Assembly: GCF_024207115.1 (NCBI RefSeq)
Contig: NZ_CP100128.1
Span: 2,852,001 to 2,916,000, forward strand
DNA from: Chromobacterium sp. IIBBL 290-4
GTDB lineage: Bacteria > Pseudomonadota > Gammaproteobacteria > Burkholderiales > Chromobacteriaceae
DNA length: 64,000 bases
Direction of reading: 5' to 3'
Shown here: positions 27,432 to 35,642 of the stretch, in pieces
How the letters are laid out: each line of letters begins with the position of its first letter
How positions within the stretch are numbered: position 1 is the stretch's first letter
Made by a program: the position numbers and the translations under genes
The notes under the pieces: model-generated
Database searches by the model: none
What the model was told of the DNA's origin: nothing
Seen by the model: the letters and a program-made list of their open reading frames with translations, nothing else

Positions 27432-28463
27432 ATGCTCACCGTTTACTCCGATTCCCACCGTCTGCAGCATGGCAAGGCCGAGCTGATCGACGGCACCCTC
27501 AAGCCCTGCTTTGAAACCCCTTCGCGCGCCGATATGGTGCTGGCCGCCGTGCGCGAGCGCGATGTCGGCGATGTCATCCACCCGCGCCGTCATGGCGTGG
27601 AACCGATTTTGCGCGTCCATGACGCCGCTTATGTCGAGTTTCTGCAAACCGCTTGGCAGCGCTGGAGCGCCATGGGCCGCGACTACGACGCGCTGCCCAA
27701 GATGTGGCAGATCCGCCGCCTGCGCGAGGCCATTCCCGAGCATGTGGAAGGCCAGCTTTGCTATTACTCGATGGACTGCGGCACGCCGCTGACCGCCGGC
27801 ACCTGGGAGGCGATCACCGCGGCCGCGGATTGCGCGCTGACCGGCGCGGACCGCTTGGTGGGCGGCGAGCGGGCGGTGTTCGCGCTGACCCGGCCGCCGG
27901 GCCACCACGCGGCGCGGGATTACTGCGGCGGCTATTGCTTCTTCAACAACGCCGCCATCGCCGCGCAGTCATTGCGCGACCACGGCTGCCGCAAGGTGGC
28001 GGTGCTGGATGTCGATTACCACCACGGCAACGGCACGCAAGATATCTTCTATCAGCGCTCCGATGTCTTGTTCCTGTCCATCCATGGCGATCCGCGCACC
28101 GAATACCCCTTCTTCCTGGGCTTTGCCGACGAAAAGGGCGAAGGCGAGGGGCTGGGCTACAACTTCAATTTCCCCCTGGCTGCGGGCGCTTGCGTCAGCA
28201 CCTGGTTTGTCGCGCTCGATTGCGCGCTGGAGCAGATCGGCCGTTTCGGCGCTGATGCGCTGGTGGTGTCGCTGGGCGTGGACACCTTCCGCGGCGATCC
28301 CATTTCCCGCTTCCAACTGGATTCGCCCGACTTCGTCACCCTGGGCGCGCGGCTGGCGGGACTGAAGCTGCCTACGCTGTTTTGCCTGGAAGGGGGCTAT
28401 GCCGTCGATCCAATCGGCACCAATGTGGCCAATGTTTTGGCCGGTTTCGAGGCGCGCGGCTAG
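27432..28463 (+). CDS. Acetylpolyamine amidohydrolase (histone deacetylase family)
   Basis: A 343-residue class II HDAC-fold enzyme, colinear with the acetylpolyamine amidohydrolases of Pseudomonas aeruginosa as I remember them. The zinc ligands D195 and H197 (DVDYHHGNGTQ) and D284 (LGVDTF), and the catalytic histidine pair PPGHHA (about 154-159), are present. It removes acetyl groups from acetylated cadaverine, putrescine or similar polyamines. ATG 27432 (MLTVYSD) is where the family begins; an ATG 15 bases earlier is possible. It may aid polyamine reuse. Confidence 0.87.
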   Translation: MLTVYSDSHRLQHGKAELIDGTLKPCFETPSRADMVLAAVRERDVGDVIHPRRHGVEPILRVHDAAYVEFLQTAWQRWSAMGRDYDALPKMWQIRRLREAIPEHVEGQLCYYSMDCGTPLTAGTWEAITAAADCALTGADRLVGGERAVFALTRPPGHHAARDYCGGYCFFNNAAIAAQSLRDHGCRKVAVLDVDYHHGNGTQDIFYQRSDVLFLSIHGDPRTEYPFFLGFADEKGEGEGLGYNFNFPLAAGACVSTWFVALDCALEQIGRFGADALVVSLGVDTFRGDPISRFQLDSPDFVTLGARLAGLKLPTLFCLEGGYAVDPIGTNVANVLAGFEARG

Positions 28464-28544
28464 CGGAGAATTTTGTTGCGGGGTGGTCTATCCTCAAAGA
28501 GTCTTTCGCCGTTTCGGCGGCGGAGCGAAACGTGGAGAAGTCAG

Positions 28545-28826
28545 ATGGGGAAGAGCGTGGACAATTTGTTGTTTGGGCTGGGCAGGCCGCTGCCGCCGTT
28601 CGACGGCATGGCGGAGTCGGCCAGGAAAAATGTAGCGGCGGCCTTGTCGGGAGAGCAGGCGCTGGAGTTATTGGCGCTGGCCTCGGTTTTCGAGGAGCGC
28701 GGCGAGGCGTTGGCCGGCAGATTGCTGGGCGCGGCGATAGCCGATGCCTGGGAGGCGCTGGATGATGCGCAGATGCTGAAGGCTACCCAAGCCTGCAGAA
28801 GGATCTTGGGAGGCACCCGGCATTAG
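28545..28826 (+). CDS. Small helical protein of unknown function (paralogue 1)
   Basis: A 93-residue soluble, mostly helical protein with no recognised domain and a good ribosome site (GGAGAAG before ATG 28545). Residues about 41-72 align without gaps with residues 44-75 of the next gene's product (shared ELxxLAxVF ... LA ... L.AA..D..E.L), about 14 identities in 32 by eye, so the two are probably tandem paralogues. The likeness supports both being real genes. Role unknown. Confidence 0.68.
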   Translation: MGKSVDNLLFGLGRPLPPFDGMAESARKNVAAALSGEQALELLALASVFEERGEALAGRLLGAAIADAWEALDDAQMLKATQACRRILGGTRH

Positions 28827-28891
28827 CGGGCAGAGGACTTTGCGCATGGCGTGCGCAAAGGGAGTCGGAACGCGACAGGGAGGATATTCGC

Positions 28892-29176
28892 ATGGGCTTG
28901 GCCTTGAAAACCTTGTTGTCGGAACTGGAGGATCAGAGGGCTGGAAATCCGGACGTGGTGGCGGTGCTGGCGCTGGAGCAGGTGCGCACGCTGGTGGTGC
29001 CGCTGGATTTGACCGCTTGCCGCGAGCTGCGGGTGCTCGCGCATGTGTTCAATGGAGATCAAGCCGAGCTGGCGGCCGCGGTATTGCGCGCGGCGCTGAT
29101 CGATATCCAGGAGCACCTGGGTCAGGATCTCGATGATCTGGCGTCGGTGGCGAGAAAGCATATCGACGCTTGCTGA
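28892..29176 (+). CDS. Small helical protein of unknown function (paralogue 2)
   Basis: A 94-residue helical protein, preceded by a strong ribosome site (CAGGGAGGA). It shares a gapless block with the product of the gene 65 bases upstream (ELRVLAHVF... matching ELLALASVF...). No signal peptide, membrane segment or known motif is seen. The two genes probably form one transcription unit ending at the hairpin 29215-29242. Confidence 0.68.
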   Translation: MGLALKTLLSELEDQRAGNPDVVAVLALEQVRTLVVPLDLTACRELRVLAHVFNGDQAELAAAVLRAALIDIQEHLGQDLDDLASVARKHIDAC

Positions 29177-29214
29177 TGGCGGCGCAAGCCGCAGAGTGCC
29201 GCGATGGCGGCGAA

Positions 29215-29242
29215 AGAGCCGGGCGATGATGTCCCGGCTCTT
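29215..29242. terminator. Bidirectional hairpin between small gene pair and gpx
   Basis: Stem AGAGCCGGG / CCCGGCTCT with a nine-base loop, between convergent genes. Confidence 0.65.
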
Positions 29243-29243
29243 G

Positions 29244-29726
29244 TCATTTTTGCCTCAGCAAAGCCTCTATCCGCGCCGCCAGTTTTTCCGGCCGGGTGAA
29301 GGGCGAGAAGCGGGCGACGACGCGGCCCTGGCCATCCACCAGAAACTTGGTGAAGTTCCAGCGTATGGCTTGCCCCAGCCAGCCTGGTTTTTGCTGCTTC
29401 AGATAGCGCCACAGCGGCGCGGCGGCCTCGCCGTTGACGTCGATCTTGTCGGCCATGGCGAAATCCACGCCGTAGTTTTTCTGGCAGAAGGCGCCGATCT
29501 CGGCGCTGCCGCCCGGCTCCTGCTGGCCGAATTGGTTGCAGGGAAAGCCTATCACCACCAGGCCCTGGCCGGCGAAGCGCTGGTGCAGCGCCTCCAGGCC
29601 GGCGTATTGCGGGGTGAAGCCGCAGCGGCTGGCGGTATTGACCAGCAGCATCACCTTGCCCTGATAGGCATCCATCTTTTGCTCGCCGCCATCCAGGCGG
29701 CGGAAGCTGAAATCGTAAACGCTCAT
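29244..29726 (-). CDS. Glutathione peroxidase family protein (BtuE-like)
   Basis: A 160-residue thioredoxin-fold peroxidase. The peroxidatic Cys is C35 in NTASRCGFTPQY, a second conserved Cys is C63 in FPCNQFG, and Gln and Trp of the catalytic tetrad are in QEPG and WNFTKF. Being Cys- rather than Sec-based, and having this form, it probably uses thioredoxin or glutathione to reduce peroxides in the cytoplasm. The length is normal. It stands alone. Confidence 0.9.
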   Translation of the reverse strand: MSVYDFSFRRLDGGEQKMDAYQGKVMLLVNTASRCGFTPQYAGLEALHQRFAGQGLVVIGFPCNQFGQQEPGGSAEIGAFCQKNYGVDFAMADKIDVNGEAAAPLWRYLKQQKPGWLGQAIRWNFTKFLVDGQGRVVARFSPFTRPEKLAARIEALLRQK

Positions 29727-30088
29727 GGCGAGCCATCATTCGCGGGAAAAGCCTTGGATGATGGCGGCAATGGCCGGGCCTGGCAAGCGCGCCAGGACGC
29801 AGTTTTCGCAATGAGAGGGGAGGCGGCGGAATGCTGCCGCGGGCGCAAACATGCGAGCCTGAGCTGGCGAGGCGAAATAAAAAGGGGGCGCAGCGGCAAG
29901 GGGGAACCGCGACGCCCCAAGAAGAAACAGCTTGCTGTGCAAAGGGTCGGCATAACCGGGAAGTCAGCTAACCCTTTGTTTATCCTAGAACAGATGCCGC
30001 GAATTGCGAGTGGGATTTTCTCGCGTTGCGGAAACAAAACAGGATGGCCTGGGCCATCCTGCGGGTAGAGCGCGGCGGGCGCTGAAGA
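29727..30088. other. Intergenic region between gpx and dcd
   Basis: 362 bases with no supported gene; minus-strand open frames here lack ribosome sites and recognisable content. The dcd terminator is at its right end. Confidence 0.5.
30036..30060 (-). terminator. Terminator of dcd
   Basis: AGGATGGCC / GGCCATCCT with a two-base loop. On the minus strand it is followed by a T-rich tract (TGTTTTGTTTCC). Confidence 0.65.
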
Positions 30089-30661
30089 TCAGGGGCGGGG
30101 CAGGGTGACGCCAACCTGGCCCTGGTATTTGCCGGCGCGGTCTTTATAGGACACATCGCAGACTTCGTCCGACTCGAAGAACAACACCTGGGCGACGCCT
30201 TCGTTGGCGTAGATCTTGGCCGGCAGCGGCGTGGTGTTGGAGAATTCCAGCGTCACATAGCCTTCCCATTCCGGTTCGAAGGGCGTGACGTTGACGATGA
30301 TGCCGCAGCGGGCGTAGGTGGATTTGCCCAGGCAGACGGTCAGCACGCTGCGCGGAATGCGGAAATATTCCACGGTGCGCGCCAGCGCGAAGCTGTTGGG
30401 CGGAATGATGCAGTAGCCCTTGCCCGACACTTCCACAAAGGAGTTCGGGTCGAAGCTCTTGGGATCGACGATGGTGCTGTTGATATTGGTGAACACCTTG
30501 AATTCGTCGGCGCAGCGGATATCGTAGCCATAGCTGGAGGTGCCGTAGGAAATCAGCTTCTGGCCGTCGGCGGCCATTTTCACTTGGTTGGCCTCGAACG
30601 GCTCGATCATGCCCTGTTCGGCCGCCATCCGGCGGATCCACTTGTCCGATTTGATGCTCAT
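30089..30661 (-). CDS. dcd: dCTP deaminase
   Basis: A 190-residue trimeric enzyme converting dCTP to dUTP, the main source of dUMP for thymidylate. The conserved [13 protein letters not shown] (42-54), KSTYARCG and the catalytic-site [31 protein letters not shown] block (about 128-154) are intact, and the C-terminal [14 protein letters not shown] closes over the nucleotide. Length and sequence are typical of the E. coli-like monofunctional enzyme. Confidence 0.95.
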   Translation of the reverse strand: MSIKSDKWIRRMAAEQGMIEPFEANQVKMAADGQKLISYGTSSYGYDIRCADEFKVFTNINSTIVDPKSFDPNSFVEVSGKGYCIIPPNSFALARTVEYFRIPRSVLTVCLGKSTYARCGIIVNVTPFEPEWEGYVTLEFSNTTPLPAKIYANEGVAQVLFFESDEVCDVSYKDRAGKYQGQVGVTLPRP

Positions 30662-30867
30662 AGTTTTTGGCCCGTTTGTCGATATTGCAATGGCTGCGAT
30701 TTTAACCGCTTAGCCTCATGTTGGGGGGCTGAAATTGTCCTCCGCGTGCTGATTGCTCGCAGGCCTATCCCATTTTCCGGCATCATCACCGGTTTGCGTC
30801 AGGTCAAACCCTTATCGGATTGCGGCAATTTGCCGCAGGAGCCGGGAAGGGGCTGCGATATACTAAT

Positions 30868-30886
30868 GCAAACTATTCGCATTATC
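30868..30886 (+). promoter_or_regulatory. Putative Fur box upstream of feoAB
   Basis: GCAAACTATTCGCATTATC matches the 19-base Fur consensus at about 12 of 19 positions and lies within a local inverted repeat TAATGC...GCATTA. It is 16 bases before the feoA start codon. Iron-dependent repression of ferrous iron uptake would be expected. Confidence 0.55.
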
Positions 30887-30902
30887 TTGGGATTTCAACG
30901 AT

Positions 30903-31133
30903 ATGCTGTCTCTGGATCGATTTCCTAGCGGCGCCGCCGGCGTCGTGGACCGGCTGGAATTGGCTGACGAGGCCTTTCGCCGCGTCGCCGCTTTCGGCTT
31001 GGTGCCGGGCTGCCGTTTTCATCTGCGCCGCGCCGCGCCATGGGGCGGCCCCTTGTTGCTGGAGGTGGGGGCCACCCGTTTCCTGCTGCGTCGCAGCCTG
31101 GCCCGCCATATCCAGGTGAGGGCCGAAGCATGA
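30903..31133 (+). CDS. feoA: Ferrous iron transport protein A
   Basis: A 76-residue SH3-like cytoplasmic protein of the FeoA family that supports FeoB. The GLVPGCRFHLRRAAPWGGPLLLEV segment type (turn after the conserved G-x-x-P-G) is typical, as is the closing FLLRRSLARHI. The stop overlaps the feoB start (ATGA). A Fur-like site lies just upstream. There is no feoC. Confidence 0.87.
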   Translation: MLSLDRFPSGAAGVVDRLELADEAFRRVAAFGLVPGCRFHLRRAAPWGGPLLLEVGATRFLLRRSLARHIQVRAEA

Positions 31134-32899
31134 AGCGTTTCGCCCTGATAGGCTTGCCCAATACCGGCAAGTCGACTTTGTTCAACCGTTTGACCGGCAT
31201 GTCGCAGCGGGTGGGCAACTGGCCCGGCCTGACCGTGGAGCTGATCAGCTCGCGCCTGCTGCTGGGCGGCAAGATGGTGGAGCTGATCGATCTGCCCGGC
31301 GTCAACGACTTGACCGGTTACACCGACGACGAGGCGGTGGTGCGCGATGTGCTGCTGTCCAGCGCCTTCGACGGTGCGGTGCTGGTGCTCAACGCCAGCC
31401 AGCTGGACCGTCAGCTGCCGCTGGCGCTGCAGGTGATCGCCAGCGGCCTGCCTTGCCTGGTGGCATTGAATATGGCCGACGAGGCCAAGCTGCTGGGCGT
31501 GACGGTGGATGCCGACGCGCTGGCGGAGCGGCTGCAGGCGCCGGTGGCGCTGGTGTCGGCCAAGCGCATGGAGGGCTGGCCCAAGCTGATGGCCGCGCTG
31601 AACCAGTTGGCCGCCCAGACCGGCCCGGCCGTGCATGCCCAGCTGGAGCGCGTGCCGGAGGCGCAGCGCGCCATCGATCTGGCGCGCCGCAAACTGGACG
31701 GCTGCTGGCGCTTGCCGCCGGTGCTGCCGACCTTGATGACGGAAAAGGTGGACCGCTGGTTGCTGGATCCCTGGCTGGGCTTGCCTTTGTTCTTCGCCTT
31801 CATGGCCTTGCTGTTCAATCTGACCTATCAAATCGGCACGCCGCTGCAGGACGCGGTGGGCGGCGGGCTGGATTGGATCAAGGATCACGCCTTGTCGCCG
31901 GTCGTCAGCGCGTTGCCGCCGATTTTGCAGAGCCTGATGGTGGATGGCATCTGGCAGGGCGTGGCCACGGTGCTGACTTTCGCGCCCATCTTGTTCGTGT
32001 TCTTCGTGCTGATGGCCATGGTGGAAGACAGCGGCTATCTGGCGCGCGCGGCTTTTCTCACCGATGCGATGATGGCCAGACTGGGGCTGGATGGCCGCGG
32101 CTTTGTGATGCAGTTGATGGGTTTCGGCTGCAATGTGCCGGCGATACTGGGCACGCGGGTGATGCGCGAACGCAAGCAGCGGCTGTTGACCATGCTGGTG
32201 ATTCCGTTTTCCTTATGCTCGGCCCGTTTGCAGGTGGTGGTGTTCTTTTCCGGCATCCTGTTCAGTAAAACCGTTGCGCCGTGGGTGGTGTCCGGCCTGT
32301 ATCTGATGACCTTTGTCGCCGCCATCATCACCGCCTGGGTGTTCAAGCGCCGTTACCGCGGCGACGAGGCATTCTTGCTGGAAGTGCCGCCTTATCGCTT
32401 GCCCGGCGCGCGCCATATGCTGACTCGGGCGGTGGGCGAGGTCAGCGCCTTTCTGCGGCTGGCTTCCACCTTTATCCTGGCCGGCGTGGTGATGGTGTGG
32501 CTGCTGACCCATATTCCAGCCGGGCATGACAAGACCCTGGCCTATGTGTTGGGCGAGGCGCTGTCGCCGGTGCTGGACCCGATAGGCATCCGCGCCGAGC
32601 TGGCCGTGGCCTTGCTGTTCGGCTTCATCGCCAAGGAGATTCTGCTGGGCAGCCTGGCGGTGATCTATGGCGTGTCCGAGGCTGGTTTGGGCGGCGTCTT
32701 GGCGCAGCATCTGGACTGGGTGTCGGCGATGAGCTTCCTGATCTTCACGCTGGTGTATGTGCCTTGCCTGTCCACGGTGGCGGCGATGCACCGCGAGTCC
32801 AAGAGCTGGCGTTTCACCGCGATGTCGGTGGCTTGGTCGGTGCTGCTGGCTTGGGTTTTGTCGTTTGCCTTCTACCAGGGCGTGCATCTGCTGCGCTGA
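31130..32899 (+). CDS. feoB: Ferrous iron transporter FeoB
   Basis: A 589-residue inner-membrane Fe(II) transporter. The N-terminal G domain has G1 GLPNTGKST (8-16), G3 DLPG and G4 NMAD; two Gate-type membrane cores follow with GFGCNVPAI and CSARLQV, and eight or more membrane segments. At 589 residues it is shorter than the 773 of E. coli, like the compact FeoB of Neisseriales. The start at 31130 is fixed by the G1 loop and the overlap with feoA. Bacterioferritin lies 45 bases downstream, joining uptake with storage. Confidence 0.94.
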   Translation: MKRFALIGLPNTGKSTLFNRLTGMSQRVGNWPGLTVELISSRLLLGGKMVELIDLPGVNDLTGYTDDEAVVRDVLLSSAFDGAVLVLNASQLDRQLPLALQVIASGLPCLVALNMADEAKLLGVTVDADALAERLQAPVALVSAKRMEGWPKLMAALNQLAAQTGPAVHAQLERVPEAQRAIDLARRKLDGCWRLPPVLPTLMTEKVDRWLLDPWLGLPLFFAFMALLFNLTYQIGTPLQDAVGGGLDWIKDHALSPVVSALPPILQSLMVDGIWQGVATVLTFAPILFVFFVLMAMVEDSGYLARAAFLTDAMMARLGLDGRGFVMQLMGFGCNVPAILGTRVMRERKQRLLTMLVIPFSLCSARLQVVVFFSGILFSKTVAPWVVSGLYLMTFVAAIITAWVFKRRYRGDEAFLLEVPPYRLPGARHMLTRAVGEVSAFLRLASTFILAGVVMVWLLTHIPAGHDKTLAYVLGEALSPVLDPIGIRAELAVALLFGFIAKEILLGSLAVIYGVSEAGLGGVLAQHLDWVSAMSFLIFTLVYVPCLSTVAAMHRESKSWRFTAMSVAWSVLLAWVLSFAFYQGVHLLR

Positions 32900-32944
32900 G
32901 CGCCTAGAATGACGCTTTGAATACCCATAACAACAGGACCTATC

Positions 32945-33412
32945 ATGCAAGGCGATCCGAAAACCCTGTCGTTGCTCAATGATCTTCTGGCCGAGGAGCT
33001 GTCCGCAGCCGATCAGTATTTCATCCATGCCGAGATGTACAAGGACATGGGTTTGCACAAGCTGTTCGAAAGAATAGACCACGAGCGCGAGGATGAGCTG
33101 GAGCATGCGCGCACGCTGATCGCCCGCACTTTGTTTCTGCAAGGCAAGCCCAATGTGGCGCGCCGCGTGCCCATCGAGGTGGGCGAGGACGTGCCGGCCA
33201 TGCTGAAGGCCGACCTGGAGGTGGAGTACCGCGTCGGCGCCTTGTTGAAAGAAGTGATCGCTCATTGCGAAAGCGTGCGCGACTACGTCACCCGAGACGG
33301 GCTGATGGTGCTGTTGGAAGAAACCGAAAACGATCATGCCCACTGGCTGGAGCAGCAGTTGAAGCTGATCGAGCTGATGGGCGTGGAGAACTACCAGCAG
33401 TCGCAGATGTAA
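32945..33412 (+). CDS. bfr: Bacterioferritin lacking the haem-ligand methionine
   Basis: A 155-residue ferritin-like four-helix protein that oxidises and stores iron in a 24-subunit shell. The ferroxidase ligands E18, E51, H54, E94, E128 and H131 are all present. Residue 52, the Met that ligates haem between subunit pairs in E. coli Bfr, is Leu here (DELEHA instead of DEMKHA). This matches the haem-free subunit type found in two-subunit systems of Neisseria and Pseudomonas. A partner subunit is not in the window. It is close downstream of feoB, with a terminator following. Confidence 0.92.
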   Translation: MQGDPKTLSLLNDLLAEELSAADQYFIHAEMYKDMGLHKLFERIDHEREDELEHARTLIARTLFLQGKPNVARRVPIEVGEDVPAMLKADLEVEYRVGALLKEVIAHCESVRDYVTRDGLMVLLEETENDHAHWLEQQLKLIELMGVENYQQSQM

Positions 33413-33440
33413 GCTGGGTTGGTTTAGGATGGTTTGTCGA

Positions 33441-33467
33441 ATGCCCGGCCTGGCGCCGGGCATTTTC
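33441..33467 (+). terminator. Terminator after bfr
   Basis: Stem ATGCCCGGC / GCCGGGCAT followed by TTTTC. Confidence 0.75.
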
Positions 33468-33595
33468 ATTGAGCGGGCCGAGAGAGGGGCGCGGCCCCGC
33501 CGGTGGCATTCGCATCAAGCTTGACCCCGCTCAGCGCGGCGCGCGGCTATTGCCTTGATAATGCGGCGGATTTCAATTCCAACCGGAGCGCCGCG

Positions 33596-34543
33596 ATGTA
33601 CGAGCATCACTCAACCGATTTATCCGTCACCTGGCTGGGGCAGACCATGCCGGGCTGCCTTTACAATGCCTCGGGCGTGTGGTGTCGGGAAGAGAGTGAG
33701 TTGGAGGCGGTGCGCCAGTCGGCCGCCGCGGTGATCAGCAAGAGCGCCACGCTGGCGCCGCGCGAAGGCAACCCCGAGCCGCGCTATTGCCAGACGCCGC
33801 TAGGCAGCATCAACTCCATGGGCTTGCCCAACCGCGGCTTTGCATACTATCTGGATTACGCGCGCCGCTACGATTACCTCTGCGGCAAACCTTTGTTCTT
33901 GTCCCTGTCCGGCATGACGCTGGAGGACAATTGCGAGATGTTGCGGGTTTTGTCGGAACAGGGCTTGCCGGCTATCCCCGAGGTGAATCTGTCCTGCCCC
34001 AATGTGCCGGGCAAGCCGCAGCTGGGCTATGACTTCGCCGCCACGGCGGCGGCGCTGGACGCTTTTGATCGAGCTTATTCCGGCCTGTATGGAGTCAAGC
34101 TGCCGCCGTATTTCGATCCTGCCCATTTTTCTGCGATGGCCGACATTCTCAATCGCCACCCGCGTTTGGCTTTCGTCACCTGCATCAACTCCATCGGCAA
34201 TGGTTTGGTCGTCGATGTCGAGAGCGAATCGGTGGCGATCAAGCCCAAAGACGGCTTGGGCGGTTTGGGCGGCGACTATGTGCTGCCGACGGCGCTGGCC
34301 AATGTGCGCGAGTTCCATCGCTTGTTGCCGGGCAAGGAGGTGGTGGGCTGCGGCGGGGTGAAAAGCGGCCGTGAAGCCTTCATGCATATTCTGGCCGGCG
34401 CGCGCGCGGTGCAGGTCGGCACTTGCCTGTATCACGAAGGCCCGGCGGCCTTTGCCCGCATCGCCGCGGAGCTGGCGCAATTGATGCGGGACAAAGGCTA
34501 TCGTTCGCTGGATGATTTCCGCGGCAAGCTGCGCGTCTTGTAA
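33596..34543 (+). CDS. Dihydroorotate dehydrogenase, class 1A-like (fumarate type)
   Basis: A 315-residue cytosolic FMN enzyme that oxidises dihydroorotate to orotate. It is colinear with the class 1A (PyrDA) enzymes of Lactococcus and trypanosomatids as I remember them: NASGV (24-28), REGNPEPRY (56-64), GSINSMGLPN (70-79), catalytic Cys134 in NLSCPNVPGKPQ, and KPKDGLGGLGG. It lacks the N-terminal membrane-binding helices of class 2 enzymes usual in proteobacteria, and there is no PyrK partner as in class 1B. CCGGAGC precedes ATG 33596. This type uses fumarate as electron acceptor. Whether it is the only DHODH in the genome is unknown. Confidence 0.88.
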   Translation: MYEHHSTDLSVTWLGQTMPGCLYNASGVWCREESELEAVRQSAAAVISKSATLAPREGNPEPRYCQTPLGSINSMGLPNRGFAYYLDYARRYDYLCGKPLFLSLSGMTLEDNCEMLRVLSEQGLPAIPEVNLSCPNVPGKPQLGYDFAATAAALDAFDRAYSGLYGVKLPPYFDPAHFSAMADILNRHPRLAFVTCINSIGNGLVVDVESESVAIKPKDGLGGLGGDYVLPTALANVREFHRLLPGKEVVGCGGVKSGREAFMHILAGARAVQVGTCLYHEGPAAFARIAAELAQLMRDKGYRSLDDFRGKLRVL

Positions 34544-34546
34544 GGC

Positions 34547-35326
34547 TTAATCGAACCGCCAGCAGGCCATGGACAGCGAGCCCGCTCGCCAGTCGTCATG
34601 CAGCTTGACGGGCACGGCGTTTTCGTCGGCCGCGCCCAGCGCCGCCAGCAGCGGGTTGAAATGCTCGTCGCTGGGGTGATTGTCGCGGGCATGCGGCGCA
34701 AGCTGCAGCCAATTGACGATATCGCCGTGGCGTCTTTCGAGCAGCGCCTGATCCATCCAGCCCGCGAAGGCCGTGGCCCAGGGTTGGGGCGCGCTGCCTT
34801 CGGGGCTGAGATTCCATAAATTATGCGTATAGCTGCCGCTGCCCAGGATCAGCACGTTCTCATCGCGCAAGGGCCGCAGGGCGCGGCCTAGCGCGTAATG
34901 CTCCGCGGCGCTGGCTCTGTGGCGCAGCGAGATCATCACCACGGGGATGTCGGCCTGCGGATACATCAGCAGCAGCGGCGTCCACATGCCGTGGTCAAGC
35001 GGCCGTTCGGCCGTGGTCGACGCGCGCAGGCCGGCGGACGCCAGCAAGCCGGAAACCTGCGCGGCCAGCGCCTGATCCGTGGCGGCGGGATAGAGCAAGG
35101 TGCGCAACACCGGCGGGAAGCCGCCGAAGTCATACAGCGTGCCGGGATGCGCCTGCTGGTTGACGGTGAAGGCGTGAGTTTCCCAGTGCGCCGAGAGGAT
35201 GATGATGGCGCGGGGCCTGGGCCAGTCTTGGCCGAGTTGTTTCAGAAAGCGGCGGGTGGGGCTGTCTTCAATCGGCAGCGTGGGCGCGCCGTGGGAGATG
35301 AACAGAGCGGCTTGTCGAATGCTCAT
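34547..35326 (-). CDS. ygiD: LigB-family extradiol dioxygenase (4,5-DOPA dioxygenase, YgiD type)
   Basis: A 259-residue member of the class III extradiol dioxygenase (LigB) family, close to E. coli YgiD, which opens the ring of L-DOPA in vitro and binds zinc. Metal-site histidines are in ISHGAPT (H12), SAHWET (H47), and the GSYTHNLW segment (about 165); DHGMWTPL is also conserved. The true substrate is unknown. It converges on the DHODH gene with only three bases between stop codons. Confidence 0.85.
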   Translation of the reverse strand: MSIRQAALFISHGAPTLPIEDSPTRRFLKQLGQDWPRPRAIIILSAHWETHAFTVNQQAHPGTLYDFGGFPPVLRTLLYPAATDQALAAQVSGLLASAGLRASTTAERPLDHGMWTPLLLMYPQADIPVVMISLRHRASAAEHYALGRALRPLRDENVLILGSGSYTHNLWNLSPEGSAPQPWATAFAGWMDQALLERRHGDIVNWLQLAPHARDNHPSDEHFNPLLAALGAADENAVPVKLHDDWRAGSLSMACWRFD

Positions 35327-35444
35327 GATCGTGTGCCTGTGTAGGGGATGGCAACAGCTTACGCCGCGATCATGGTTAAAAAAATGCCGGTTTGCTTACT
35401 TAATTGTTTCTTATTATTCAATAGTTGGCCGATTCCGCCTGTGG

Positions 35445-35579
35445 TCAGGCCAGACTTTGCCGGGCCAGCAGGAGCAGGCCAAGCAGGAAAATGGCCAGGC
35501 CTAACCAAAAACGCGGACGACGCGTGGACCGGGTTGGCGTTGCGCGGCGGGCGGCGTGAAACGGGCTGCTGGTTTGCAT
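35445..35579 (-). CDS. 44-residue single-span membrane peptide next to a Fur box
   Basis: A short gene missed by length cut-offs. ATG 35579-35577 and stop TGA at 35447-35445 give 44 residues: a basic, Thr/Arg-rich N-terminus (about 1-24) and one hydrophobic helix (WLGLAIFLLGLLLLA, about 25-39) with a short polar end. A strong ribosome site (AGGAGCG) sits just before the ATG and a 15/19 Fur box lies 33-51 bases upstream. The topology suggests N-in, C-out. Unknown function; an iron-starvation-induced membrane microprotein is inferred. Confidence 0.6.
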   Translation of the reverse strand: MQTSSPFHAARRATPTRSTRRPRFWLGLAIFLLGLLLLARQSLA

Positions 35580-35611
35580 GGGATCGCTCCTCTTGGTGAT
35601 GGTTTAATATT

Positions 35612-35630
35612 GATAATGATTCTCATTTTA
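35612..35630. promoter_or_regulatory. Strong Fur box
   Basis: GATAATGATTCTCATTTTA matches 15 of 19 positions of GATAATGATAATCATTATC. It lies between the divergent 44-residue membrane peptide (minus) and an 81-codon open frame (plus), and could control either. Confidence 0.75.
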
Positions 35631-35642
35631 ATCAAGGGATAA

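Noticed and set aside
29723..30037. A 104-codon minus-strand frame downstream of dcd
   Set aside because: No ribosome site or domain; content looks like non-coding translation.
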